Assembly: GCF_000425705.1 (NCBI RefSeq)
Contig: NZ_AUDY01000015.1
Location: forward strand, 1-64,000
Length of the DNA: 64,000 nt
Reading direction: 5' to 3'
Source: Halobacillus kuroshimensis DSM 18393
GTDB taxonomy: Bacteria; Bacillota; Bacilli; Bacillales; Halobacillaceae
Part shown: positions 7,890-15,314 of the stretch, in pieces
How positions within the stretch are numbered: position 1 is the first letter of the stretch
Layout: each line of letters opens with the position of its first letter
Notes under the pieces: generated by a model
Database searches by the model: none
Told to the model about the DNA's origin: nothing
What the model saw: only the letters and a program-made list of their open reading frames with translations
Position numbers and translations under genes: made by a program

Positions 7890-8000
7890 TGTAAACAACA
7901 TCCGTTATCCCCCAAGTAGCGGACATAAGAAACAGAATTCAAGCCCCCTTTTACCTATAAAAAACGCTGCATGCGATTCGCGCATGCAGCGTCATTTTTA
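7890..8000 (+). ncRNA. Candidate Fur-regulated small RNA (FsrA-like)
   Basis: The transcript predicted from the Fur-controlled promoter runs about 110 bases to a strong terminator hairpin. Near its 5' end TCCGTTA (7902-7908) can pair with TAGCGGA, presenting TCCCCCAAG in the loop. A second unpaired C-rich stretch (AAGCCCCCTTTTACC) precedes the terminator. C-rich single-stranded patches and Fur control are the features I recall for B. subtilis FsrA, the iron-sparing RNA that pairs with G-rich ribosome-binding sites. No convincing reading frame with a ribosome-binding site is present. The 3' end reaches the stop codon of yisL on the other strand. Identity with FsrA is inference. Confidence 0.6.
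7959..7999. terminator. Bidirectional terminator between sRNA and yisL
   Basis: ACGCTGCATGCG (7964-7975) and CGCATGCAGCGT (7981-7992) form a perfect 12-bp stem. A TTTTT run follows on the plus strand and a TTTTTT run on the minus strand, so it can end both yisL and the candidate small RNA. Confidence 0.88.
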
Positions 8001-8357
8001 TGCAGGTAAAATGCCCGCGCCAAGAAATCCGAAGCCGAGTACAAGAGCAATGACCGCAGCAACAAGCAGCTGGCCCCACCAGATCGCAGCCGGTTTCTTT
8101 TTCTTATATTTCACACAGACCATTTCCATTGCAGCGATTGCCCAGAGTCCTACGAGTACTTTTATGATGATCATAGCTCCGTACACGGAGTAGCTGGCAA
8201 ACAATGAACCGCCGGAGTACAAGATCAACAGATAGAAAACCCGCAGAATCATATGCGAAATCTTCGCTGCTTTTTCTCTTCCTCCCCGTGCAAAAGTCGT
8301 CACAAGGGCGACTAGCACAAAAGCGATTACCCAGGAAGTAATATGTAAGTGCGCCAT
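7998..8357 (-). CDS. yisL: YisL family membrane protein (DUF1516, UPF0344)
   Basis: 119 residues with four hydrophobic helices: HITSWVIAFVLVALVTTFA, ILRVFYLLILYSGGSLFA, AMIIIKVLVGLWAIAAMEMV and GQLLVAAVIALVLGFGFLG. The starting MAHLHITSW pattern, the short conserved IK and the KKKKPAA loop before the last helix are those I recall of the UPF0344 family. It is a small integral membrane protein of unknown function. A strong GGAGGAGAAACC ribosome-binding site precedes the ATG. It is monocistronic and convergent with the candidate small RNA, and its neighbourhood with asnO is conserved in B. subtilis. Confidence 0.85.
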   Translation of the reverse strand: MAHLHITSWVIAFVLVALVTTFARGGREKAAKISHMILRVFYLLILYSGGSLFASYSVYGAMIIIKVLVGLWAIAAMEMVCVKYKKKKPAAIWWGQLLVAAVIALVLGFGFLGAGILPA

Positions 8358-8475
8358 AATGGTTTCTCCTCCTTTTCCAACAATCTACCGCTATGATACC
8401 ACGACTGCCTTCCACTTTCCTATTCATAACTAGGACGGATAATTTTTTCAATAGTAAGAAAAACACCGCATAACC

Positions 8476-8484
8476 TGTTATAAT
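8476..8484 (+). promoter_or_regulatory. Extended -10 promoter of rocD
   Basis: TGT-TATAAT (8476-8484) is a perfect extended -10 element 33 bases before the rocD start. No good -35 is present, as is common for extended -10 promoters. I did not recognise a RocR, AhrC or CodY site. Confidence 0.55.
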
Positions 8485-8517
8485 GATTGGAGATTGAATA
8501 GAAATGGGAGGGATCAC

Positions 8518-9714
8518 ATGTCTGTTATAAGCAGTCAAAACATTATCGATCAGACACAGGAATACGGGGCCAAAAACTATCATCCGCTGCCGATTGTTAT
8601 TTCCAAAGCGGAAGGTGTATGGGTGGAAGATCCGGAAGGGAACCGCTACATGGATATGTTAAGCGCTTACTCTGCCGTCAATCAGGGCCACCGTCATCCA
8701 AAGATCATCCAGGCTTTAACCGATCAAGCGAGCCGCGTGACCTTGACTTCACGCGCTTTCCATAATGACCAGCTCGGTCCTTGGTATGAGAAGATCTGCA
8801 AATTGACGCATAAAGATATGGCACTTCCGATGAATACAGGAGCTGAAGCTGTTGAAACCGCTATTAAAGCAGCAAGACGCTGGGCTTATGATGTCAAAAA
8901 GGTGGATGAAAACCAGGCGGAAATCATCGCCTGCACCGGCAACTTCCACGGCCGGACGATGTCTGCCGTGTCTCTGTCCTCAGAAGCAGAATATAAACGC
9001 GGCTTCGGTCCAATGCTTCCTGGCATCAAGCTTGTGCCCTACGGCGATATCGACGCGCTGAAAGAAGCCATCACAGAAAACACGGCCGCCTTTCTGCTTG
9101 AGCCGATCCAGGGGGAAGCAGGCATTGTGATGCCTCCGGAAGGATTTCTTAAAGAAGCCTACGACGTATGCAGTCAGGAAAATGTCTTGTTTGTTGCGGA
9201 TGAAATTCAGGCCGGCCTCGGCCGCAGCGGTAAAATGTTCGCCTGCGACTGGGAAGGCGTGACTCCGGATATGCTCATTCTCGGCAAGGCACTCGGAGGC
9301 GGTGTATTCCCGATATCCTGTGTTGTTGCCAATAAGGAGATCCTCGGTGTGTTCAACCCGGGCTCCCACGGTTCCACGTTCGGCGGCAACCCACTTGCCT
9401 GTGCCGTATCGACCGCCTCGCTTGAAGTGCTCGAAGAAGAGAAACTGGCGGAGCGTTCCCTGGAACTCGGTACGTACATGATGGAAGAATTGAAGTCGAT
9501 CGACAATCCAAAAATCAAGGAAGTACGCGGCAAGGGACTGTTTATCGGTGTAGAAATGACCGAACCTGCCCGGAAATACTGTGAACAGTTAAAAGAAAAA
9601 GGTCTTCTCTGTAAGGAAACGCATGAAAATGTCATCCGCTTTGCTCCTCCGCTCGTGATCCAAAAAGAAGATTTAGACTGGGCGATACAGCAGATCAAAG
9701 CTGTTCTTTCCTAA
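8518..9714 (+). CDS. rocD: Ornithine--oxo-acid aminotransferase
   Basis: 398 residues, class III PLP-dependent aminotransferase. It moves the delta-amino group of ornithine to 2-oxoglutarate, giving glutamate semialdehyde and glutamate in arginine/ornithine breakdown and proline supply. Diagnostic stretches are [79 protein letters not shown], and the PLP lysine in [15 protein letters not shown]. The start is the ATG at 8518 behind GGGAGGGATCAC, eight codons inside the longest frame. It is a single-gene unit, not part of a roc operon here; glutamate and proline formation would suit an osmoadapting cell. Confidence 0.95.
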   Translation: MSVISSQNIIDQTQEYGAKNYHPLPIVISKAEGVWVEDPEGNRYMDMLSAYSAVNQGHRHPKIIQALTDQASRVTLTSRAFHNDQLGPWYEKICKLTHKDMALPMNTGAEAVETAIKAARRWAYDVKKVDENQAEIIACTGNFHGRTMSAVSLSSEAEYKRGFGPMLPGIKLVPYGDIDALKEAITENTAAFLLEPIQGEAGIVMPPEGFLKEAYDVCSQENVLFVADEIQAGLGRSGKMFACDWEGVTPDMLILGKALGGGVFPISCVVANKEILGVFNPGSHGSTFGGNPLACAVSTASLEVLEEEKLAERSLELGTYMMEELKSIDNPKIKEVRGKGLFIGVEMTEPARKYCEQLKEKGLLCKETHENVIRFAPPLVIQKEDLDWAIQQIKAVLS

Positions 9715-9717
9715 TCC

Positions 9718-9753
9718 AAAAAACCTCCCCGTACCTACGGGGAGGTTTTTTTT
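9718..9753 (+). terminator. Terminator of rocD
   Basis: AAACCTCCCCGTA and TACGGGGAGGTTT form a perfect stem with a two-base loop, followed by a T-run, starting a few bases after the stop codon. Confidence 0.9.
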
Positions 9754-10037
9754 GGTTATAAAGATCCCTCAAGGTCATCCAATGCCTTCAAGAGCTTCAT
9801 TCATTTCCTTTTCCACGGAAGAGCATCCTCTTCTCAACGGAAACCACCCCGGACGACATTCTTCATCGTAAAATATGTTTCTTACTATCCGGTGCCTCAG
9901 CGGTCCTTAAAGAGAAAAACGTTCCTGCAGGATAAACAGAAAAGCGCTCATTGATGAGACCGTACCTGCGGCAGGCAACCACGATAAGGGACACGTGATC
10001 ATCCAGACCATTCAAGCCCTTCCGCATTATTCAGAGT
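9754..10037. other. Non-coding stretch with decayed repeat, copy B
   Basis: No reading frame here has both a plausible start and a ribosome-binding site. From 9921 to 9997 lies a diverged copy of the dispersed repeat: TTCCTGCAGG, a short variable middle, GACCGTACCTGCGGCAGGC and then GATAAGGGACACGTG. The rest looks like unconstrained sequence. Confidence 0.5.
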
Positions 10038-10541
10038 TCAATCCAGGGAGACAATTTTTTTCTGGTTCCACGGAGCGAGCACAATGGTTACAAGTCGTTC
10101 TTCATCCTGCTCCCACATCCGCCCCGTATTTTCTTCGATATAATAACGGTTCAGCCCGATATCCACGTGATGTATGGAGGCACGCTCATCTTCCCACAGA
10201 TAACGTGCTGCCAGCACCACCTGTCCTTCCTCAGAATCAGGTCGTTCCGTTCCGGCCTTTTGAAGACCATAGACGCCGTTCTCACCTGCTTCAAGAAGAA
10301 GAAAAACCTTCTCTCCCCCATCCAAGGCCTTTTCTCCCTGCCACTGGTCTTCGGAAATTTCTTCGATATCATAACCGAGCTCCACATAATCTCCGTAAAA
10401 AGGGTCGCGCGGATCCACAGGAGCTGTTTTCAGCACCACTTTTTCGCCTACAACGTCCATCGCATAATAACCACCAGCCATCAGAAGGAGAAACAAAGCC
10501 TGAACGGATACAAGTCCATAAAACCAACGCTGTTTATTCAC
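10038..10541 (-). CDS. GDYXXLXY domain membrane protein
   Basis: 167 residues. One N-terminal membrane helix (YGLVSVQALFLLLMAGGYYAM) is followed by an extracytoplasmic beta-rich domain. It carries the signature GDYVELGY (around residue 50) that names the GDYXXLXY family, and the typical PVDPRDPFYGDY lead-in. Function is unknown. Its start overlaps the end of the DUF2157 gene by four bases (ATGA), so the two are translationally coupled; the DUF2157/GDYXXLXY pairing is known from many bacteria and suggests one membrane complex. Confidence 0.82.
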   Translation of the reverse strand: MNKQRWFYGLVSVQALFLLLMAGGYYAMDVVGEKVVLKTAPVDPRDPFYGDYVELGYDIEEISEDQWQGEKALDGGEKVFLLLEAGENGVYGLQKAGTERPDSEEGQVVLAARYLWEDERASIHHVDIGLNRYYIEENTGRMWEQDEERLVTIVLAPWNQKKIVSLD

Positions 10542-11737
10542 TCTTCCTCTCCCTCCTTACGGAACGACCGGCGTTTCTTTTCCAGCCCATAACTGAGGCC
10601 GAATAATAAAAGACCTCCGACGAAAAAGAAGACAGAGCGGTCCATAAAGTCCCAGGCCAGCTGGAAATAAGCAGCCAGTGTCGTGAGAAGGAAGGCCGCT
10701 GTCCCTTTGTTCACCCAGCGCCGTACTTCCTGCTGGTAACCGGAAACAAGCCATAATACGGCATAGAAGAACAGGACGATCAAGGAAAAAAGATCTCCCG
10801 AGGGAAAACGGAAGACGGGGATGAACAACAACAGATCAATCCAGTAGTAATTCGTCGTGCTCAAGGCTGACCGGACAACGGCAAAGACGAACAGAACTGC
10901 CCAGATGAGAAAGAAGTAAAGAGAGGATTCCGTTAACGTTTCAGCGTATCCATCTCCAAGAAAGAAAATCTGCAGAAAAAAGACGGCGAACATAAAGACG
11001 ACTGCTGATGTTTTCCATATTCTCGTCTGACCTTTTTGGATGATAAAGTCATCAGCGATATAAAGGGCCATCGATACGACGATCAGCCAGTAGTACGGAT
11101 ATCCGCCGCTGAAGACAAGGACAAGGGCCTGGATGTAATAGGAAGCGGCAAACACCCCTGCAAACGGAAGAGAGCGTTTCTCATAGACCACCCACCCAAG
11201 ACCCGCCAGCAGCAGGAAGCCGAGCCACAAATAAAAGTCTTGAAAAACCAAACCGCTGTAAACCTGACCGACGGTGATAATCACAGCAGCAGCGTAATAA
11301 AACATGCCTTCTCTCATAATGAAGTACAACCCTGCTGCTGCCATCGACCACAGCAGAAACGGAGACGCACTAAAAGCTGTATAATGATACATCTGGCCGA
11401 TCAGGAAAATGGCTGCGCCGAAAATCAGCAGCGCCGTCAAAATGAGGCTCGAACCCACTCGGGGGGATTTCTTTTTGTACACCCTCTCCCCCGCCACATA
11501 AAAAGCGGACATGGACAAGAGAAGAACAGCCATCCGTCCCCAATCAGCCAGGTAAGACCAGTTGGATGCTGTAAAGGTAAGAAAACCAAGACCAATGAAT
11601 AAAGCGGCAAAAGTGAGCAGCACCGGCTTATACTGTTTTTCAGGGTAGTGCTCCAACAGCCTTTCCCGCTGGGCTTCAGTAATGATCGCTTCCTCCACCC
11701 ACCACTCACTTTCTTTCAGCAGTTGATTACGCTTCAA
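10538..11737 (-). CDS. DUF2157 multi-pass membrane protein
   Basis: 399 residues. A short soluble N-terminal segment (LLKESEWWVEEAIITEAQRERLLEHY) typical of DUF2157 precedes at least ten hydrophobic helices. The family stretch LIGLGFLTFTASNWSYLADWGRM... and the ALLIFGAAIFLIGQMYH segment are recognisable. It ends in a basic tail (KKRRSFRKEGEEE) on the cytoplasmic side. Function unknown. It lies between the DUF418 gene (15 bases upstream) and the GDYXXLXY gene (4-base overlap), so the three form one minus-strand operon. Confidence 0.82.
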   Translation of the reverse strand: MKRNQLLKESEWWVEEAIITEAQRERLLEHYPEKQYKPVLLTFAALFIGLGFLTFTASNWSYLADWGRMAVLLLSMSAFYVAGERVYKKKSPRVGSSLILTALLIFGAAIFLIGQMYHYTAFSASPFLLWSMAAAGLYFIMREGMFYYAAAVIITVGQVYSGLVFQDFYLWLGFLLLAGLGWVVYEKRSLPFAGVFAASYYIQALVLVFSGGYPYYWLIVVSMALYIADDFIIQKGQTRIWKTSAVVFMFAVFFLQIFFLGDGYAETLTESSLYFFLIWAVLFVFAVVRSALSTTNYYWIDLLLFIPVFRFPSGDLFSLIVLFFYAVLWLVSGYQQEVRRWVNKGTAAFLLTTLAAYFQLAWDFMDRSVFFFVGGLLLFGLSYGLEKKRRSFRKEGEEE

Positions 11738-11752
11738 ATTCTCCGCCCCCTG

Positions 11753-12943
11753 TTAAGAAACCGCCTTTTTCCGGCGTTTATTCGGTTGTTTCTGTCCGTA
11801 GGTGAGGGTCCGCCACAGCCATTCCAGCGGGCCATACCGGTAGTTTTTCAGCCACAAACGGCTGAGGAATACTTGAACAATGTAAAACAGGACAACAATC
11901 ATCACACTTCCTGCAGGCGGCACCTTCCCGTACAGCCCGAAGCCGGCGGAATAGAAAAGCCAAAAGCAGAAGATCGACTGCAGGATATAGTTGGACAACG
12001 ACATCCGTCCCACCCATACAAGCGGGGAAGCCAGTCTGGCACCTATTTCCGTGCGGAACAATAGAGTAATAGATAAGACGTAAAAGATGGCAGAAGCAGA
12101 GCCTCCGGCACCGTCCTGCATAAGGCCGAACCATTCCGGATTCCCATACAGGTGGGGACCGGCTTTCAATGTCACAAACAGAATGCCTGTAACCACCCAC
12201 ACCTTGATGATCGTACTTCTATGGACGTCCGGCTCATGAAGCCACCGCTTTCTGCACACATACATGCCTAATAGAAACATCGGTACAAGACTCAACGCTA
12301 AAAATGGAAGATTGCCGGCGGCATTGGCATACTGCCAGTCTGTGAAATTCTGCTGCCAGATATCAAGCAGAGAGCCATTCCCATAATGGCTCAACGCACT
12401 TTCGATTGCGGACCTGTTCACACCCCCCTGTATTTGGTCACGGACCACGTAAAGAGCGAGTGTAAAGGGCAGGGTGAGAAGGCCGAGCAGTCCAAAAGCC
12501 CAACCAAGCAGAAAGCCGGGTGAGACTTTAAAGAAGGCCGGCAGGATAAGCCCGAGCACCCCGTAGCTGAGCAGGATATCTCCGTGCCAGATTAAAAACG
12601 CGTGCACCATACCGAAACCGGTTAAAACGAAAAGCCGTCTGTAAATGACCGGCATATGCGGAATCCCTTTTTCCTCGAGCCGGTCCTTCATCATCTGAAT
12701 CCCAAACCCGAACATAAAGGAAAACAGGGTGTAGAAACTGGCTTGAAAGAAAATATCCACGATACTCTGAACCGTCTGGTCCACCGAAGAGGGCCAGAAT
12801 TCCTCTTGCCCGCCGTATAGGAAGTACGGGGCGTTAAAGGCCGGGACGTTCACCATGAAAATTCCGAGGATCGCCAGGCCCCGGGCGGCATCAATCCAGT
12901 TCAGCCTTCCTGAATCCCCTAGGGGAGACGCTTGTGTATTCAT
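11753..12943 (-). CDS. DUF418 family membrane protein (YeiB-like)
   Basis: 396 residues with about ten membrane helices. The N-terminus RLNWIDAARGLAILGIFMVN is the heparan-acetyltransferase-like DUF1624/DUF418 opening. The C-terminal DUF418 part is seen in SPLVWVGRMSLSNYILQSI and the ending PLEWLWRTLTYGQKQP. B. subtilis relatives include YxaH. These proteins are thought to be acyltransferase-like, but substrates are not known. First gene of a three-gene operon. Translation begins with ATG at 12943 after a GGAGGAATACAT region. A promoter should lie in the 85 bases shared with the divergent gerP operon. Confidence 0.82.
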   Translation of the reverse strand: MNTQASPLGDSGRLNWIDAARGLAILGIFMVNVPAFNAPYFLYGGQEEFWPSSVDQTVQSIVDIFFQASFYTLFSFMFGFGIQMMKDRLEEKGIPHMPVIYRRLFVLTGFGMVHAFLIWHGDILLSYGVLGLILPAFFKVSPGFLLGWAFGLLGLLTLPFTLALYVVRDQIQGGVNRSAIESALSHYGNGSLLDIWQQNFTDWQYANAAGNLPFLALSLVPMFLLGMYVCRKRWLHEPDVHRSTIIKVWVVTGILFVTLKAGPHLYGNPEWFGLMQDGAGGSASAIFYVLSITLLFRTEIGARLASPLVWVGRMSLSNYILQSIFCFWLFYSAGFGLYGKVPPAGSVMIVVLFYIVQVFLSRLWLKNYRYGPLEWLWRTLTYGQKQPNKRRKKAVS

Positions 12944-13002
12944 ATGTATTCCTCCTCTGACCTTTATTTTACTTTTCTTACGTTATTTAAACAACGAGGT
13001 TT

Positions 13003-13011
13003 CATAAGATA
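13003..13011 (+). promoter_or_regulatory. SigmaK-type -10 element of the gerP operon
   Basis: CATAAGATA matches the sigmaK -10 consensus CATA-N3-TA and lies 18 bases before the gerPA start. A clear -35 AC at the right distance is not obvious. Mother-cell sigmaK control is what is known for B. subtilis gerP. Confidence 0.5.
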
Positions 13012-13028
13012 TAGAAAGGAGTTTTTCT

Positions 13029-13250
13029 ATGCCTGCCAAAGTGGGAGTTGTCAAAGTCATCTCTCTTTCGTCTTCAAGCATCTTCAATATCGGTGATGTA
13101 TACTATATGGCTCCTCAAGCTGCCGCCAAGACCTTTGCCGGCGGCGGTTCCTTCAACACTGGCGACGGCATCCGCATCAACATCAACCGGTCGGAGACGT
13201 TCGTCAATGACTCTGAAAATATCGATCAGCCTATTGTAGGGAATGCGTAG
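13029..13250 (+). CDS. gerPA: Spore germination protein GerPA
   Basis: 73 residues, first of the six gerP genes. GerP proteins sit in the inner spore coat and let small germinants pass to the receptors in the inner membrane; mutants germinate slowly. The GerPA/GerPF-type pattern is clear: MPAKVG..., SSIFNIGDVYYMAPQAAAKT, a glycine-rich turn with FNTGDGI, and a C-terminal DQPIVGNA similar to the DQN..A ending of GerPF. The AAAGGAG ribosome-binding site is six bases upstream. It is expected to be made in the mother cell late in sporulation. GerPA and GerPF are sequence relatives, and the assignment to PA relies on operon position. Confidence 0.9.
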   Translation: MPAKVGVVKVISLSSSSIFNIGDVYYMAPQAAAKTFAGGGSFNTGDGIRININRSETFVNDSENIDQPIVGNA

Positions 13251-13260
13251 GAGGAATGTT

Positions 13261-13488
13261 ATGAACATAACGGTTCATCAATCGATTTACATTCACGTGT
13301 TGAGAATCGGCAGTGTGGCCAACTCTTCCGTCGTTCAAATTGGAAGCTCCGGGGTGATTCAGTCAAAATCAGAACTGTACAATTCCGGCGGATACACGGC
13401 GCCTGGAAAGAAAGCGCAGCCGGAAGACGGAGAGGTATCCATCCCTGAAGTCGGCCCTGGAACACTCGTCCCTCTTTCCATAACATAG
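13261..13488 (+). CDS. gerPB: Spore germination protein GerPB
   Basis: 75 residues. The stretches VHQSIYIHVLRIGSVANSSVVQIGSSGVIQ and SELYNSGGY match my memory of GerPB (short beta strands, then an acidic tail ending GTLVPLSIT). The ATG at 13261 is behind GGAGG and is chosen over a start six codons earlier that would put the ribosome-binding site inside the gene. It follows gerPA by ten bases. The role is shared with the other GerP proteins; no enzymatic motif is present. Confidence 0.9.
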   Translation: MNITVHQSIYIHVLRIGSVANSSVVQIGSSGVIQSKSELYNSGGYTAPGKKAQPEDGEVSIPEVGPGTLVPLSIT

Positions 13489-13532
13489 CTGTCCCCTTTT
13501 TTTCATAGGATGGTACAGGGAGGTGAGTGGAG

Positions 13533-14093
13533 TTGAATCCGTATTATTCGTGGCAGGCATGGGTCGACCAGATGATGAAGCAGATGGAGCAGCAGCAGCA
13601 GATGATTGACCAGCTGCAAAAGAGAATCGATCAACTCCAGTCCACAGAACCCCCTGCAAAAACCGTCATTGAAAAAATTGAATACCACTTTGATCAGCTT
13701 AAAATTGAAACACTCGAAGGAACGCTTCAGATTGGTCTGACCCCGGGGGGCGGTGACCTTTCCGACATCGGGGATCTATACAACGGCCAGGGACAGCACC
13801 CCCAGCTGCCTCAAACGGATGAGCAGGCGCTTCACTTTCTGCACGAGTATATGGTTTCCGATATTCCCGGCTGGATGAACCAGTACTGCCGGGATCATGA
13901 AAGGGAGATTTCCAACGATCACAAGGAGCGGATGATTGCCGACATAAGGAAACAACTCCCTCAGCGCCTTGAATATTACCGGACTGAAAACCCGGAATCA
14001 CCGCCGGAGAAGATTTTCCATCAAGTAAAGGCGGAGATTCAGCATTCCATTGCCCAGTATCTGGATAACCTCGAAGGAGATGGTCAAGGATGA
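13533..14093 (+). CDS. gerPC: Spore germination protein GerPC
   Basis: 186 residues, the largest GerP protein. A short aromatic start (NPYYSWQAWVDQMMKQM) leads into a coiled coil (EQQQQMIDQLQKRIDQLQ), then a conserved core (VIEKIEYHFDQLKIETLEGTLQIGLTP) with the IGLTPGGGDLSDIGD motif, and an alpha-helical C-terminal half. TTG at 13533 is taken as start because GGGAGGTGA ends six bases before it. The in-frame GTG at 13527 abuts that site. The stop overlaps the gerPD start (ATGA). GerPC probably scaffolds the complex, an inference from its size and coiled coil. Confidence 0.9.
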   Translation: MNPYYSWQAWVDQMMKQMEQQQQMIDQLQKRIDQLQSTEPPAKTVIEKIEYHFDQLKIETLEGTLQIGLTPGGGDLSDIGDLYNGQGQHPQLPQTDEQALHFLHEYMVSDIPGWMNQYCRDHEREISNDHKERMIADIRKQLPQRLEYYRTENPESPPEKIFHQVKAEIQHSIAQYLDNLEGDGQG

Positions 14094-14317
14094 ATCACAT
14101 CGTCCACAACTACGGGCTGCATGTAGGAAACATCCGAGTCACAGGGGTCGCAGCCTCCTCAGTCTTCTTGATCGGTGATAACAAAACCATACGTCTGCAG
14201 TCTTTTTTTGATACGCCACCGGAATCTTTGATTATCGGACCGTTCGAAGAGGTGGATGCTGAAGCCGATGCCGGCATAGAAACAGAACGAGAGGATGAGC
14301 ATCCGGCCGATGATTAA
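14090..14317 (+). CDS. gerPD: Spore germination protein GerPD
   Basis: 75 residues. The first half, HNYGLHVGNIRVTGVAASSVFLIGDNKTIRLQSFFDTP, has the repeated SVFLIGD-type strand-turn found in all the small GerP proteins. The C-terminal third is highly acidic (EEVDAEADAGIETEREDE), more so than I recall for B. subtilis GerPD, in line with a salt-adapted proteome. It is translationally coupled to gerPC by a four-base overlap and itself overlaps gerPE. Confidence 0.9.
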   Translation: MNHIVHNYGLHVGNIRVTGVAASSVFLIGDNKTIRLQSFFDTPPESLIIGPFEEVDAEADAGIETEREDEHPADD

Positions 14318-14678
14318 ACGGATGGTCTATACGAACGATATTGAAATTCAATCTCTTGCGATCGGCTCCATCGCCGATATCGGCGATGTGTATAAAGCTT
14401 CGCCAAACTCCCGCGTGCTGGCAGTGCAGAAAGAAGGACCTGCGTTTGAAGAAGACGTATTTCAGTTTGATGATTTTTCCATTTTCTCTTTAAAAAGCCC
14501 TCCCCCTCCTCTTCCTCTGAATGTAGAGACGTTCACGTATCAAAACAATCCGATCATCATCCATAACGTAAGAGTCGTCGGTGTATCAACGGCGGGGATT
14601 TTTCAAACCGGTGGGATCGATCATATCGATGCGCTCAGTTATACGAAACACTTCCGAATCCTAAAGGATGAACCATAA
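14310..14678 (+). CDS. gerPE: Spore germination protein GerPE
   Basis: 122 residues from the ATG at 14310 (MIKRMVYTNDIEIQSL), which overlaps the gerPD stop by eight bases. An in-frame ATG at 14295 has AGAGG directly abutting and is less likely. Family features are IGSIADIGDVYKASPNSRVLAVQKEGP, a proline-rich turn (PPPPLPLN) and a second SIADIGD-like strand (VGVSTAGIFQTGGIDHIDA). There is no good independent ribosome-binding site, so translation probably depends on coupling to gerPD. Confidence 0.88.
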   Translation: MIKRMVYTNDIEIQSLAIGSIADIGDVYKASPNSRVLAVQKEGPAFEEDVFQFDDFSIFSLKSPPPPLPLNVETFTYQNNPIIIHNVRVVGVSTAGIFQTGGIDHIDALSYTKHFRILKDEP

Positions 14679-14741
14679 CCTGCACGACTGCATAGGTTGT
14701 TGGTATATGGCTTGAACCGTACATGAAAAGGAGGCACTGCT

Positions 14742-14960
14742 ATGCCTGCGATTGTCGGTCCGATCAGCATTAACAGCGTAGGAGGTGGGGTCGTCAACTT
14801 CGGAGACTCCTTTTATTTATCTCCTAAAGCGACGTCCAAAACAAATGCCGGCTCTGGAGCATTGAATACTGGTAACTGGATTATTACCAACAATGGACTC
14901 AGCTCAACGAACCCCTTTGATCCGGACATTGCCGATCAGAATATTACAGCCAACGCCTGA
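14742..14960 (+). CDS. gerPF: Spore germination protein GerPF
   Basis: 72 residues, MPAIVGPISINSVGGGVVNFGDSFYLSPKATSKT..., very close to the GerPF sequences I remember, including the glycine-rich GSGALNTGNW turn and the DQNITANA end. It is separated from gerPE by 63 bases and has its own strong AAGGAGG site. The operon's terminator follows directly. Confidence 0.93.
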   Translation: MPAIVGPISINSVGGGVVNFGDSFYLSPKATSKTNAGSGALNTGNWIITNNGLSSTNPFDPDIADQNITANA

Positions 14961-14997
14961 AGCGGCACCTGTGGAAACAGGGGCGGCTTCTTTTTTA
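14960..14997 (+). terminator. Terminator of the gerP operon
   Basis: AGCGGCACCTGT pairs with ACAGGGGCGGCT (two mismatches) around GGAA and is followed by TTCTTTTTT. Confidence 0.8.
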
Positions 14998-15004
14998 GAC
15001 AGAA

Positions 15005-15030
15005 AAAAACCGGGGGCATCCCCGGTTTTT
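15005..15030. terminator. Terminator of yisB-addAB (bidirectional)
   Basis: AAAAACCGGGG pairs with CCCCGGTTTTT around GCAT. On the minus strand the T-run follows the yisB stop codon directly; on the plus strand it backs up the gerP terminator. Confidence 0.85.
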
Positions 15031-15314
15031 CAACGTTTCCTTCGATTGGATTTTCTCGTCGTTATTTTCTTTTTTGGATCCTGCTTTTTCACCCATCGCA
15101 AATACTTCTGCATGGCAGGGTGATCCTTCAGGCGTTCAGGTGTGTGATAAAAACCAGCCAGCTCCGCATTCGTAAACAATGCATGAATCTGGCGGTGACA
15201 GGCACCGCACAGCCAAATCGTCGGTCCTTCCACACCACCGTACTGCCTTGGAACCAGGTGATGCTCCGTCGTTTTCACGGGCGAGCGTCCACACAGCTCA
15301 CACGTTCCCTCCAT
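15030..15314 (-). CDS. yisB: HNH endonuclease family protein YisB
   Basis: 94 residues. An HNH/zinc-ribbon fold is shown by CELCGRS near the start, the active-site pattern TTEHHLVPRQYGG, and CGACHRQIHALF, giving two CxxC knuckles and the His-rich catalytic loop. Such proteins are metal-dependent DNA nucleases; the physiological target of YisB is not known to me. The ATG at 15314 is preceded by GGTGGAGGTGGAG and overlaps the addA end by 17 bases. In B. subtilis yisB follows addB-addA-sbcD-sbcC, whereas here sbcD and sbcC are absent and yisB comes directly after addA. Confidence 0.85.
   Translation of the reverse strand: MEGTCELCGRSPVKTTEHHLVPRQYGGVEGPTIWLCGACHRQIHALFTNAELAGFYHTPERLKDHPAMQKYLRWVKKQDPKKKITTRKSNRRKR

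Noticed and set aside
7834-8193. Plus-strand open frame of 119 codons through the Fur region and across yisL
   Set aside because: It has no ribosome-binding site, begins upstream of the promoter's -35 element, runs through the terminator hairpin and lies antisense to a well-recognised gene.
9754-9920. Possible degraded small gene on the minus strand after rocD
   Set aside because: A few codon-like stretches exist, but frames are broken by stops and no start or homology is visible.
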